This document shows positions 1 through 10,029 of a stretch of DNA of 64,000 nt, piece by piece (position 1 is the stretch's first letter; each line of letters opens with the position of its first letter). The DNA lies in the NCBI GenBank assembly GCA_965279255.1, contig OZ257146.1, forward strand, positions 1,426,001 to 1,490,000. The letters are read 5' to 3'. The DNA is from CAMFLJ01 sp965279255 (GTDB taxonomy: Bacteria > Actinomycetota > Acidimicrobiia > Acidimicrobiales > Acidimicrobilacustridaceae). A model generated the notes under the pieces. It was not told the DNA's origin. It worked only from the letters and a program-made list of their open reading frames with translations, and made no database searches. Made by a program: the position numbers and the translations under genes.

Positions 1-1252
1 CGCCGGGCTCGTCGTTCTCGTCGAGGGCGATGCAGAGGTGGAACGCGGGGTTGGTGCCCTCGACGTCCTGGCTGAGGGTCATGGTGAAGCCCCGCTCCGG
101 GGCCTTGCCCCGCCAGCGCTGGGAGATGTCGTTGAGCTTGGCGATCAGCTCGGGGCTGGCGTCGGTCTCGGGCATCCACACGAAGCGGTAGGTGCGCTCG
201 ATCCGGCCCGACGACTGCCGGATGCTCTTCCACTTCTTGCCCTGGAGGGAGAACCCCTCGCACCGGACGATGGCCTCGTCGCCGAGGTAGACGGTGTGCA
301 GGCCCCGGTCGATGTACATCTGGCGGTCGGCCTCGCGCGCCGCGAGGAACGCGACCCCCCACGCCCGCTGGCGGCACATCTCGAGGAACTCGTCGACGAC
401 CAGCACCACCGACTCCGGCGCGCCGACCGGGTCGCCGGAGGCGAGGGCGTGGCGGCCCACGTAGGTGTAGGCGATCATCGCCTTGCCGTCCGAGGAGAAG
501 AAGAACAGCTTGTCGTTGCGCAGGGCGAAGTAGTCGAGCGTGTCCCTGCTGTGCTCGCGGACGATGTCGAGCGCCTTGGCCCACGACGGGGTGTCGGCCT
601 CGGGCCGGGCCACGATGGGCCGGAACAGCAGCACGAGGGCCCACGCCAGGCCCCCGATGCCGAGCGCGAGCAGCGACGACGGGAACGCCCAGTCGAAGAA
701 CTTCCGCTGGTAGGTGTAGGGCCCGTCGGCCCCCACCAGGCCGAGCACGATCGTCTCGACGTTGTTCCAGAAGCTCGGCTCGGGGCTGATGCTCTCCCGC
801 TCCAGGTAGAGCGCGGCGAACCCGTAGGCGAACACCCCGAGCAGGTACCAGGGCACGAAGCGGATGAACTCGAAGAAGGTGGGCGGGTCGCCGGGAGCGC
901 CGAACTGCTTGCGGCTCACCACGAGCAGCACGACCATCACCAGCGAGTAGGCCGCGGCGATGTCGTGGTGCACCCGCAGCAGGTTCACGATCGTGCTGGC
1001 CCCGAACAGGATCAGGGCCAGGATCCAGGCCAGGTGGCGGCGCCGGGCCAGCTGGCCCGCCAGGTACAGGAGGGCCGCGCCGGCGCCCAGGGCGACCACG
1101 TGGCTGGTGACGCGAACCCCGAAGGGTGTGAAGGTCTCGGCGACGTTCTCGACCCGGCTGCGCAGGATCGGCAGCGTCGAGACGACGAGCAGCAGGCCGC
1201 CGAGGGCGGTCAGGAACCCGATCAGCCGGGGTCGGGTCAGGTCACGCCGCAC
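1..1252 (-). CDS. MprF/LysX-like membrane protein with DUF2156 domain (partial, C-terminus outside window)
   Basis: The visible 417 residues have an N-terminal membrane part (about five or six hydrophobic segments in residues 10-220, e.g. LIGFLTALGGLLLVV and HVVALGAGAALLYLAG). A soluble domain follows, resembling the C-terminal DUF2156 domain of phosphatidylglycerol lysyltransferases (FFFSSDGKAMIAYTYVGRHA, then GDPVGAPES). In that family the membrane part flips, and the soluble part makes, aminoacyl-phosphatidylglycerol. The start is GTG 1252 with AGGA upstream; an in-frame GTG at 1267 is also possible. It lies 68 bp downstream of lysS on the same strand, the same pairing that is fused in mycobacterial LysX. 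The gene runs off the window at base 1, so the last active-site residues cannot be checked. Whether it uses lysine is inference from the neighbour. Confidence 0.75.
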   Translation of the reverse strand, partial: MRRDLTRPRLIGFLTALGGLLLVVSTLPILRSRVENVAETFTPFGVRVTSHVVALGAGAALLYLAGQLARRRHLAWILALILFGASTIVNLLRVHHDIAAAYSLVMVVLLVVSRKQFGAPGDPPTFFEFIRFVPWYLLGVFAYGFAALYLERESISPEPSFWNNVETIVLGLVGADGPYTYQRKFFDWAFPSSLLALGIGGLAWALVLLFRPIVARPEADTPSWAKALDIVREHSRDTLDYFALRNDKLFFFSSDGKAMIAYTYVGRHALASGDPVGAPESVVLVVDEFLEMCRQRAWGVAFLAAREADRQMYIDRGLHTVYLGDEAIVRCEGFSLQGKKWKSIRQSSGRIERTYRFVWMPETDASPELIAKLNDISQRWRGKAPERGFTMTLSQDVEGTNPAFHLCIALDENDEPG

Positions 1253-1320
1253 GCGGCCATCCTGCACCCGGGGACCGCCCGCCGTCAGGACATCCCCCGA
1301 CCGGGCAGGGCGGGATCACG

Positions 1321-2907
<1,587 letters not shown>

Positions 2908-2994
2908 GGACGAGGGCTCCGAGGCAGAGTGATGGCGTGCGAGGCCTCCGTCGGATGCCGACGGAGAGCCGCGCCACCTTAGGGGCGCAGTCGA

Positions 2995-3022
2995 CGGGGC
3001 CGGGGTACTCGCCCCGGCCCCG
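2995..3022 (-). terminator. Intrinsic terminator-like hairpin after the DDN-family gene
   Basis: A perfect 11-bp stem (CGGGGCCGGGG with CCCCGGCCCCG) and a 6-base loop, five bases past the stop of the minus-strand oxidoreductase at 3028. There is no clear T-run, as is common in high-GC actinobacteria. Confidence 0.6.
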
Positions 3023-3027
3023 ACGGC

Positions 3028-3450
3028 TCAGGCCCGGACGAGCCGGAAGACCGGGATGACCCGCGTGGTGGCCTTCTCGTAGTCGCCGAACCCGGGCTGG
3101 GCCGCGACCTGGCGGGCGTAGACCTCGTCGCGCTCGGTGCCGGTGACCTCGACGGCCTCGGCGGCGAAGCGCTCGGTGCCGTACTCGAGCTCGACCTTCG
3201 GCTGGGCCTTGATGTTGTAGTACCAGTCGGGGTTGCTCGGGGCACCGGCCTTGGAAGCGAAGAGGTAGAGGTCGTCGCCCTCGACCAGGGCCACCAGGGG
3301 GTTCTCCCGCTCGGCACCGGACTTGGCGCCGGTGCTGTGGAGGATCACCATCGGCGCGTCGCCGAAGGACTCGACCTTGCCGCCGTTCGCCCGGAACTCG
3401 GCGATGATCTGCTGGTTCCAGTTGTTCATGTCGTCGTTGCTCATGCTCAT
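3028..3450 (-). CDS. Deazaflavin-dependent nitroreductase (DDN)-family protein
   Basis: 140 residues from ATG 3450, chosen because AGGGG sits just upstream. A longer frame to 3498 has no ribosome site. The sequence fits the small split-barrel F420-dependent oxidoreductase family: MVILHSTGAKSGAERENPL (substrate/cofactor region), then GDDLYLFASKAGAPSNPDWYYN and a C-terminal TTRVIPVFRLV. Members use reduced F420 to reduce quinones or nitro compounds and are often loosely membrane-associated. It is divergent from the molybdopterin oxidoreductase at 3546 across 95 bp. The shared gap contains TTGACGATAAAAC (minus strand), a plausible promoter core. The substrate is unknown. Confidence 0.85.
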   Translation of the reverse strand: MSMSNDDMNNWNQQIIAEFRANGGKVESFGDAPMVILHSTGAKSGAERENPLVALVEGDDLYLFASKAGAPSNPDWYYNIKAQPKVELEYGTERFAAEAVEVTGTERDEVYARQVAAQPGFGDYEKATTRVIPVFRLVRA

Positions 3451-3545
3451 GGCCCCTGTTTTATCGTCAACGCAACTATTTCGGGCCTCAGCATCCACGG
3501 GCTCCGGTGCGGAGTCATGATGGGACGTCGACCGAGGGGGGCCAC

Positions 3546-5558
3546 GTGAACGACCGATCGAGTGAGCACCGCACGTACTGCCGCATCTGCGCGGCCGGGT
3601 GCGGGGTCGTGGTCACCGTCGAGGGCGAGCAGGTCGTGAAGGTGCGCGGCGATGCCGAGCACCCCGTGTCGCGGGGCTACACCTGCCCGAAGGGCCGGGG
3701 CATCCCGGAGTGGCATCACTCCACCTCCCGCCTCGACCACCCGCGTCTCGACGGTCAGGCGGTCTCGTGGGACGAGGTGCTCGACGACCTCGGCGCCCGG
3801 ATCACCGACGTCGTCGCCGAGAGCGGGCCCGACGCGGTGGCGCTGTACCTCGCCACCGGCTTCGCCTACGACGCCGCCGGCCAGGTGGCGTCGTTCATTT
3901 GGCACGGCGGGCTCGGGAGCACATCGGTGTACACCGCCGCCACGGTCGACAACGCCCCCGCCCTCGTGGCCGCCGAGCTGGTCAGCGGCAACGGCATGCT
4001 CAACCCCGTCTGGGAGCCGGGCAACGGTGGGCCGGTAATGTTCGTGGGCACCAACCCGGTGGTGTCCCACGGCTACGGCACGACGCTGCCCGACCCGGTG
4101 ACCTACCTGCGCGAGCACCAGGCCTCGGGTGGGCCGATCTGGGTGCTCGACCCCCGCCGCACCGAGACCGCGGCGCTCGCCGACCACCACGTGCCCGTGG
4201 CCCCCGGCTCCGACGTCGAGGTGCTGGCTGCGCTGGTCGCCGGAGTGCTGGCCGACGGGGCCGACCCCGAGGAGCTCGACGGCTGGTGTGATCCCGTCGA
4301 GCTCGACGAGCTGCGGCGAGTGCTGGAGCCGTTCAGCCTCGACCGGGCGGCAACGCGCGCAGGGGTGCCGCTCGCGGACCTCGAGGCGCTCCTCCACGAC
4401 GTGCGCACCTGCGACGGCCGCCTCGCCGTGTTCTGCGGCACCGGCCCCGCCATGGGCCGCGACGGCGTGCTCGTGGAGTGGCTCCGGTGGTGCCTGTTGG
4501 TGCTCACCGGCTCGCTCGACTGGTCGGGGGGCATGCGGTTCAACCGCGGTGCGGTCAACCGGCTCGGGAAGTGGAGGGGCAACGCTGCGCCGATGCCGGG
4601 CCCTCCGACCCGCCCCGACCTCCGCCGGGTCGTCGGCCAGGTGCCCGCCCTCGCCCTGGTCGACGAGATCGAGGCCGGCAACGTGCGCGTGCTCGTCGTC
4701 ACCGGCGGGAACCCGGTGCTGGCGTTCCCCGAGCCCGAGCGGGTCAGGGCCGCCCTGGCCTCGCTCGACGCCCTCGTGGTGCTCGATGTGGTCGAGGGCG
4801 AGACGGTGGCCCTCGCCACCCACGTGCTCCCCTCCACCGGGCAGCTCGAGCGGTCCGACCTGAGCATCACCGAGGGCGTGCTCCTGCACTCCGGGATGCA
4901 GGCCACGGGGCCGGTCGTCGCCCCCGTGGCCGAGCGGAAGTCGTCGTGGTGGACCTTCGCCCAGCTGGCGCGACGCCACGGTGGTGACCTGCTGGGCGGC
5001 GCCGACCCCGACCTGCTCACCGACGAGATGTTCCTCTCGGGCCTCCTCGGTCACGGGCCCCTCGATCCGGCTGACGTGTGGGCCAACGGACCTCACGGCA
5101 CCGACGTGGCCATCGAGCACGGGTGGGTGCACGAGCAGCTGCTGCCCGACGGCCGCTGGCGCCTGGCCCCCGCCGAGCTGGTGGCCCGCCTCGAGGGCCG
5201 GGGCGAGCTGCCGGGCGAGCCGGAAGGGACGCTCCTCCTCGTCAACCGCCGCGAGGTCGCGTGGAGCAACTCGGTCACCTATGCCGGCCGGGGCGAGGAG
5301 CCGGCGCTGCGCCTGCATCCCCTCGACGCGTCCGCCCTCGGCCTCACGGCTCCCGGCCGGGTCACCGTCACCAGCGCCCACGGGTCGATCGAGGTGGTGG
5401 CCGCCCTCGACGAACGGCTGCGGCCGGGAACGGTGTCGTTGACCCACGGGCGGGGCGATTCCCCCGCCGGGCGGCTCACCAGCGCCTCCGCCGATGTCGA
5501 CCCGCTGACCGCCATGCCGCTCGCCTCGGGCCTCCCCGTCACCGTCGCCGCCCTCTGA
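3546..5558 (+). CDS. Molybdopterin-dependent oxidoreductase (BisC / formate dehydrogenase-like)
   Basis: 670 residues from GTG 3546, preceded by AGGGGGG; an upstream in-frame ATG at 3507 lacks a ribosome site. The N-terminus carries a 4Fe-4S site as C12-X2-C15-X3-C19-X27-C47. The long bis-MGD binding domain follows (about 50-520, with FVGTNPVVSHG and VVTGGNPVLAFPEPE), then a C-terminal molybdopterin dinucleotide-binding domain (about 555-665, LHPLDASALGL). There is no Tat signal, so it should be cytoplasmic. It stands alone without a membrane or electron-transfer subunit. The Mo-ligating residue could not be identified, so formate dehydrogenase is not claimed; DMSO-reductase-family oxidoreductase is as far as the sequence goes. 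Confidence 0.88.
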   Translation: MNDRSSEHRTYCRICAAGCGVVVTVEGEQVVKVRGDAEHPVSRGYTCPKGRGIPEWHHSTSRLDHPRLDGQAVSWDEVLDDLGARITDVVAESGPDAVALYLATGFAYDAAGQVASFIWHGGLGSTSVYTAATVDNAPALVAAELVSGNGMLNPVWEPGNGGPVMFVGTNPVVSHGYGTTLPDPVTYLREHQASGGPIWVLDPRRTETAALADHHVPVAPGSDVEVLAALVAGVLADGADPEELDGWCDPVELDELRRVLEPFSLDRAATRAGVPLADLEALLHDVRTCDGRLAVFCGTGPAMGRDGVLVEWLRWCLLVLTGSLDWSGGMRFNRGAVNRLGKWRGNAAPMPGPPTRPDLRRVVGQVPALALVDEIEAGNVRVLVVTGGNPVLAFPEPERVRAALASLDALVVLDVVEGETVALATHVLPSTGQLERSDLSITEGVLLHSGMQATGPVVAPVAERKSSWWTFAQLARRHGGDLLGGADPDLLTDEMFLSGLLGHGPLDPADVWANGPHGTDVAIEHGWVHEQLLPDGRWRLAPAELVARLEGRGELPGEPEGTLLLVNRREVAWSNSVTYAGRGEEPALRLHPLDASALGLTAPGRVTVTSAHGSIEVVAALDERLRPGTVSLTHGRGDSPAGRLTSASADVDPLTAMPLASGLPVTVAAL

Positions 5559-5582
5559 GCGGCGTACGGCCCGGGAACGACG

Positions 5583-5611
5583 GAGGCCCTCGCCGTGATG
5601 GCGAGGGCCTC
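5583..5611. terminator. Bidirectional terminator hairpin
   Basis: A perfect 12-bp stem (GAGGCCCTCGCC with GGCGAGGGCCTC) and a 5-base loop, 25 bp past the stop of the molybdopterin gene and just beyond the 3' end of the minus-strand tRNA. It can serve both converging transcripts. Confidence 0.8.
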
Positions 5612-5626
5612 TGTGCAGGGTGTTGT

Positions 5627-5704
5627 TGGTCGGGCTGGCGGGATTCGAACCCACGACCTTCGGTCCCCCAGACCGACGCGCTAACCAAGCTGCGCCACAG
5701 CCCG
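5627..5704 (-). tRNA. tRNA-Pro (anticodon GGG), CCA encoded
   Basis: A complete cloverleaf on the minus strand. The acceptor stem is CGGGCTG/CAGCCCG; the D arm is GCGC with a 10-base loop. The anticodon stem is TCGGT/ACCGA around loop CTGGGGG, giving anticodon GGG for proline CCC codons. The T arm is GTGGG-TTCGAAT-CCCGC. Discriminator A and a genomically encoded CCA follow at 5630-5627. Confidence 0.96.
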
Positions 5705-5750
5705 TGGAGGGTCAACCATAGTCAGCGCCGGGCCGCCCTCCGAATCGGGG

Positions 5751-7298
5751 TCAGCGGCCGGCCGTCGGGGCGACCGGACGGAGCGTCGCCGGGTCGAACC
5801 TGCGGGTGCGCCACCAGTACTCGATCGTGGTGCCCGGCCAGATGGTGTCGAGGCGCCCGTCGGCCGAGCGGTACCAGCTCTCGCACCCCGACGCCCACAC
5901 CGTGCCCTCGGCGCGGCGCTGCTGCTCGGCGTACTCGGCCTGCTCGACCTCGGGCCGCAGCTCGAGGGCGCTCCCCCGCCGCCAGCTCTCCCTGAGCGCG
6001 GCCATGACCCACCGCAGCTGGGCCTCGATCATGAACACGATCGAGTTGTGGCCGAGCGTGGTGCCCGGACCGACCAGGAGGAACAGGTTCGGGAACCCGC
6101 TGACGGCGATGCCGAGGTGGGTGGCCGCGCCCGAGCTCCAGTGCTCGTCGAGCTCGAGCCCGTCGCGGCCGACCACCTTCATGGGAGCGAGGAACTCGGT
6201 GGCGGTGAAGCCGGTGCCCAGCACGAGGGTGTCGAGCTCGTGCAGCGTGCCGTCGGCGGTGCGCACCCCTTCCGGCACGATCTCGACGATCGCATCGGGC
6301 ACGACGTCGACGTCGTCGCGGGCGAGGGCCGGGTACCAGTCGTTGGCGATCAGGAGCCGCTTGCATCCGGGCTCGTAGGTCGGCGTCAGCGTGGCGCGCA
6401 GCTCGGGGTCGGCGATGTGCTCGGCGATGTGGTCGCGTCCGGCCTCGGCGATGCGCGCCGACACCGACGCCCGGGCGCGCCCCCGACCCACGAAGGCCAG
6501 CGCCAGCAGCTCCTGGCGGGCGTAGACCCGCCACCGGTGCAGGCGCTGCAGGACGGGAACCGCGGCGTACAGGCGGCGGCGCCATGCGGGCGCGGGGCGG
6601 TCGTCACGAGGGAGGACCCAGGGCGCGGTGCGCTGGAACACCGTGGTGCACCCGGCCACGGGGGCGATCTGGGGGACGAACTGGATGGCCGAGGCGCCGG
6701 TGCCGATCACTCCCACCCGCTCGCCCGAGAGGTCGTGCTCGTGGCGCCAGCGGGCCGAGTGGAAGATCGTGCCGCCGAAGCGGTCGAGGCCCTCGATGTC
6801 GGGCATCGCCGGCCGACTGAGGCCACCCGTGGCGCTGATCACCGAGCGGGCGACGACCTCGTCGCCATCGGCCAGCACCACCCGCCACAGGGCCGTGTCG
6901 TCGTCCCAGCGCAGCTCGGCCACCTCGCACCCGAAGCGGATGAAGGGCCGCAGCGAGAGGTCGTCGGTCGTGCGCTCGAGGTAGGCCTCGATCTCGGGCT
7001 GGGCGGGGTAGCTGCGGCTCCAGTCCGGGTTCTGGGCGAACGAGAACGAGTAGAGGTGGCTGGGGATGTCGCACGCGCAGCCGGGATAGGTGTTGTCCCG
7101 CCAGGTGCCGCCCACCGCGTCGGCCGCCTCGAGGATCACGAACCGGTCGACGCCCGCCTTCCGCAGCGCGTGCCCCGCACCGAGGCCACCGAACCCGGCC
7201 CCGATCACCACGACGTCGAACACGTCGACGTCGAACACGTCGACGTCGCGGTCCCGTGGGCGGGCGGCGCCCGTCGCCGCTAGTGGTTGAACAGCCAT
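5751..7298 (-). CDS. Flavin-containing monooxygenase (Baeyer-Villiger-like)
   Basis: 515 residues from ATG 7298. The FAD-binding motif VVIGAGFGGLGAG starts near residue 30. The fingerprint FGGTIFHSARW (F-x-G-x3-H-x3-W) and an NADPH-binding GVIGTGASAIQ follow in the order seen in class B flavoprotein monooxygenases. Such enzymes oxidise ketones to esters or hydroxylate soft nucleophiles using NADPH and O2. The start overlaps the end of the upstream zinc-ribbon gene by 19 bp, so translation is probably coupled. The N-terminus encodes VDVFD twice from a 15-bp tandem repeat. The substrate cannot be read from the sequence. Confidence 0.9.
   Translation of the reverse strand: MAVQPLAATGAARPRDRDVDVFDVDVFDVVVIGAGFGGLGAGHALRKAGVDRFVILEAADAVGGTWRDNTYPGCACDIPSHLYSFSFAQNPDWSRSYPAQPEIEAYLERTTDDLSLRPFIRFGCEVAELRWDDDTALWRVVLADGDEVVARSVISATGGLSRPAMPDIEGLDRFGGTIFHSARWRHEHDLSGERVGVIGTGASAIQFVPQIAPVAGCTTVFQRTAPWVLPRDDRPAPAWRRRLYAAVPVLQRLHRWRVYARQELLALAFVGRGRARASVSARIAEAGRDHIAEHIADPELRATLTPTYEPGCKRLLIANDWYPALARDDVDVVPDAIVEIVPEGVRTADGTLHELDTLVLGTGFTATEFLAPMKVVGRDGLELDEHWSSGAATHLGIAVSGFPNLFLLVGPGTTLGHNSIVFMIEAQLRWVMAALRESWRRGSALELRPEVEQAEYAEQQRRAEGTVWASGCESWYRSADGRLDTIWPGTTIEYWWRTRRFDPATLRPVAPTAGR
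7215..7244. repeat. 15-bp in-frame tandem duplication in the monooxygenase N-terminus
   Basis: Two identical adjacent copies of GTCGAACACGTCGAC. On the coding strand they encode a repeated VDVFD just before the FAD motif. Probably a slippage duplication; it may vary in length between strains. Confidence 0.85.
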
Positions 7299-7483
7299 CC
7301 GACCCCCTGCACCAGCCGCCACCCCAGGTAGAGCGCGGCGGCGAGGATCAGGATCCAGAAGTGCCACGGCACCTTGCTCGTGTCCGGGGTCTCGCCGATC
7401 ACCCGCCCGCACGACGGGCACGTGCCGTCGGGCGGGAGCGAGTTCGGGTTCCAGAACTTGGCGCAGTCCTCACACCACGGCAA
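7280..7483 (-). CDS. Small zinc-ribbon membrane protein
   Basis: 67 residues. Four cysteines in two CxxC pairs (CEDC near residue 4 and CPSC near 22) form a zinc-ribbon knuckle, followed by one transmembrane helix (WHFWILILAAALYLGWRLV, about 45-63) and a short tail. The zinc ribbon would face the cytoplasm if the positive-inside rule holds. It sits between the PP2C phosphatase and the monooxygenase and overlaps the latter by 19 bp. I do not recognise a named family; it resembles the small zinc-ribbon/one-TM proteins annotated as hypothetical in actinobacteria. The regular cysteine spacing and clean helix support a real gene. Confidence 0.75.
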   Translation of the reverse strand: MPWCEDCAKFWNPNSLPPDGTCPSCGRVIGETPDTSKVPWHFWILILAAALYLGWRLVQGVGWLFNH

Positions 7484-7527
7484 CGGGGGCTCCCCTGGTG
7501 GGGTCGACCGCCCGGCGGAGGCGGGGC

Positions 7528-8604
7528 TCAGTCGCGGCGGATGGCGAGGATGGCGATGTCATCAGGGAGGGGCCCGCTCGAGAAGTCACTGGCGGCTTCG
7601 AGCAGGGACTTGCACAGTACGTCGGTCGACACGCCCGGATCACGCCGCACCGCCGCGGCCACGCGGTCCTCGCCGAACATCTGGCCCCCGTCACGGACCT
7701 CCGAGAGCCCGTCGGTGTAGAGCAGGCAGAGGTCGCCCGAGTCGAGGGTGCGCTCCCGGCTCGTGTACTCGGCCTTCGGGTCCATCATCAGCACCGGACC
7801 GGTGGCCCGCAGCGGGCGCACCTCCCGGCCGTGCCACAGCCACGCCGCCGGATGGCCGGCCGAGGCGTGGCGGAGGGTGCCGGCGGCGGTGTCGAACACC
7901 ACCACGCACAGGCTGATGAACTCCTCCGGGCCGCCGACCGCCGACATCTGGGCGTTGAGCTCCTCGAGGGCCTGGGCCGGGTCGCGGTACTGCCGGAGGA
8001 ACACCCGCAGCAGGTATTTCGCCTGGAAGGCGGTGATGGCGGGCTCGATGCCGTGGCCGGAGACGTCGCCGATGACCGCGGCCAACCGGTTCGGGGAGAG
8101 CCGCACGAGGTCGTAGAAGTCGCCGGCCATGAGCCCCGAGCCGGCCTGGTAGACCCGCCCGATCTCGAACCCGGTGACGTCGGGCAGGTCCTCGGGGGCG
8201 AGACGGGCCGCCCAGCGCCGGGGGGCCAGCTCCTGCTGGTCGAGGACCTCCTGGGCCCGGCGCTCGAGCTCGGCACGGGCCTGGGCGACCCGGGCCTCGG
8301 CCACGAAGTTGCGGCCCAGCACGACCGAGATCACCGCGGGGACGATGAGCACGAGCAGCACGACGGTGAGGTTGGTGCTGGCCCGGAACGACATGACGAC
8401 CGAGGTGATGGCCACCAACGCCCACATGCCGGCGGCGAGGGTGTCCTTGCGGAGGTCGGACCGCATGAGCGCGACGAGGTCAGGGTCGCCACCGCCGGCT
8501 TCGGTGCGGCGCAGTTGGCGTTGCCGGTACCGGGCCGAGCGCGCCCACACCGCCATCGCCGCGACCGCCGCCACGGCCAGCACCAACAGCCAGGGCTGGT
8601 CCAT
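7528..8604 (-). CDS. PP2C-type (SpoIIE/RsbU-like) serine phosphatase with N-terminal membrane segments
   Basis: 358 residues. An N-terminal helix (LLVLAVAAVAAMAVWA) and a second hydrophobic stretch near 60-95 anchor it, a short coiled region (AEARVAQARAELERRAQE) follows, and the phosphatase domain begins near 140. Metal-binding motifs are intact: GDFYD, VIGDVSGHG, LLYTDGLSE and PDDIAILAI. Enzymes of this kind dephosphorylate anti-sigma-factor antagonists or related switch proteins. No kinase, STAS or sensor partner lies nearby, so the target is unknown. It is followed by the zinc-ribbon gene 44 bp downstream. Confidence 0.9.
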   Translation of the reverse strand: MDQPWLLVLAVAAVAAMAVWARSARYRQRQLRRTEAGGGDPDLVALMRSDLRKDTLAAGMWALVAITSVVMSFRASTNLTVVLLVLIVPAVISVVLGRNFVAEARVAQARAELERRAQEVLDQQELAPRRWAARLAPEDLPDVTGFEIGRVYQAGSGLMAGDFYDLVRLSPNRLAAVIGDVSGHGIEPAITAFQAKYLLRVFLRQYRDPAQALEELNAQMSAVGGPEEFISLCVVVFDTAAGTLRHASAGHPAAWLWHGREVRPLRATGPVLMMDPKAEYTSRERTLDSGDLCLLYTDGLSEVRDGGQMFGEDRVAAAVRRDPGVSTDVLCKSLLEAASDFSSGPLPDDIAILAIRRD

Positions 8605-8682
8605 CCGCGGACTGTACCCCCACCACCTCGGAGTTCCCTGCGAAGTTGCGGGGTCGACCTCCCGGCCGAGCGGGCCCGAGGG

Positions 8683-10029
8683 CTAGTCGCGCTTGCGGAC
8701 GCGCATCTTGATGGGGGTGGACCCCATGTCGAAGGCCTCGCGGAGGGAGCGCTCGAGATACCGCAGGTACGACTGCGGGATCTCCTTGTTGGCGAAGAGG
8801 GTGAACGTGGGCGGGTCGACCGCGCCCTGGGTGGCGTAGAGCACCCGGCCACCGTGGGGCGCCGGCTGGGCGGCCTGGGCGGCCCGCAGCACCTGGTTGA
8901 CCTTCCGGGTGGGCACCCGGCGGTGGTAGTCGTCGATCGTGCCGGCGAGGGCCGGCAGCAGGCGATGCACGCCCTTGCCGGTGAGGGCGCTGACCTGCAG
9001 CACCGGCGAGTCGCCGATGAAGTGGAGCATCCGGCTGATCTGGTACTGCACCTCTTCGCGCTGCTCGGTGTCGAGCAGCTCCCACTTGTTGATCAGCACC
9101 ACGATGGGGCAGCCGGCGGCGTCGACCCGCTCGGCCAGGCGCTGGTCCTGGGCGGTGACGCCCACCGTGGCGTCGATGACGAGCAGGGCCACGTCGGCGG
9201 TGTCGATGGCCTGGAGGGCCCGGACCATCGAGTAGTACTCGGTGCCGTCGTCGATCTTGGACCGGCGGCGCATGCCGGCGGTGTCGATGAAGCGCACAGG
9301 GCCGTCGGGCGTCTCGACGATGGTGTCGATGGCGTCGCGGGTGGTGCCGGGCATGTCGTGCACGACCGAGCGGTCGTCGCCGATGAGGCGGTTGAACAGC
9401 GTGGACTTGCCCACGTTCGGCCGGCCCACGATCGAGACCGAGAAGATCTTGTCGGGATCGGCCTCCGGCTCGGCCTCGACCTCGGGGAGCTCGGGCAGGA
9501 AGGAGACCAGGTCGTCGAGCATGTCGCCGGTGCCGCGGCCGTGCAGCGCGCTCACGGGGTACGGGTCGCCCAGGCCGAGACGGACGAACTCCCAGGTCGC
9601 GGCGTCGCGGTTGGTGTCGTCGACCTTGTTGGTGATGAGCAGGACCGGACGGCCGTTGCGGCGCAGCAGGTTGGCGACCCGGCTGTCCTCTTCGGTGATG
9701 CCGACGGTGACGTCGACGACGAAGAGGACCACGTCGGCCTCGAGGATGGCCTTCTCGCTCTGGGCGGAGACCTTGGCGTCGAGGGCGTCGCCGCCGGGCA
9801 TCCAGCCGCCGGTGTCGACGAGGCGGAACTCGCGGCCCTGCCACTCGGCGGGGATCTCCTTGCGGTCACGGGTGACGCCCGGCTTCTCCTGCACGATCGC
9901 CTCGCGGCGGCCGACGATGCGGTTGAAGAGGGTGGACTTGCCGACGTTGGGGCGGCCCACGACGGCGACGACCGGGAGGTCGGGCACCTCGGGGCTTTCG
10001 GTCGACTCGTTGGTGTCGGGGGTGGTCAT
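8683..10029 (-). CDS. der: Ribosome-assembly GTPase Der (EngA)
   Basis: 448 residues, the standard length. Two tandem GTPase domains: the first has GRPNVGKST (25-33), DTGG (72-75) and NKVD (124-127); the second repeats GRPNVGKST with DTAGM and NKWE. A C-terminal KH-like domain ends near FANKEIPQSYLRYLERSLREA. It acts in 50S subunit maturation in the cytoplasm. Start ATG 10029 overlaps the stop of the DUF512 gene by four bases (ATGA), giving translational coupling. The reading frame stays open far upstream, but that stretch is the wrong frame of the DUF512 gene. Confidence 0.97.
   Translation of the reverse strand: MTTPDTNESTESPEVPDLPVVAVVGRPNVGKSTLFNRIVGRREAIVQEKPGVTRDRKEIPAEWQGREFRLVDTGGWMPGGDALDAKVSAQSEKAILEADVVLFVVDVTVGITEEDSRVANLLRRNGRPVLLITNKVDDTNRDAATWEFVRLGLGDPYPVSALHGRGTGDMLDDLVSFLPELPEVEAEPEADPDKIFSVSIVGRPNVGKSTLFNRLIGDDRSVVHDMPGTTRDAIDTIVETPDGPVRFIDTAGMRRRSKIDDGTEYYSMVRALQAIDTADVALLVIDATVGVTAQDQRLAERVDAAGCPIVVLINKWELLDTEQREEVQYQISRMLHFIGDSPVLQVSALTGKGVHRLLPALAGTIDDYHRRVPTRKVNQVLRAAQAAQPAPHGGRVLYATQGAVDPPTFTLFANKEIPQSYLRYLERSLREAFDMGSTPIKMRVRKRD

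Noticed and set aside
3440..3545. MarR-type operator near GCAACTATT
   Set aside because: Only one clear half-site is present; the other half does not match.
3447..5654. Long open frame on the minus strand (735 codons)
   Set aside because: It is antisense to the molybdopterin oxidoreductase, has low-complexity His/Gly/Arg composition and no recognisable domain.
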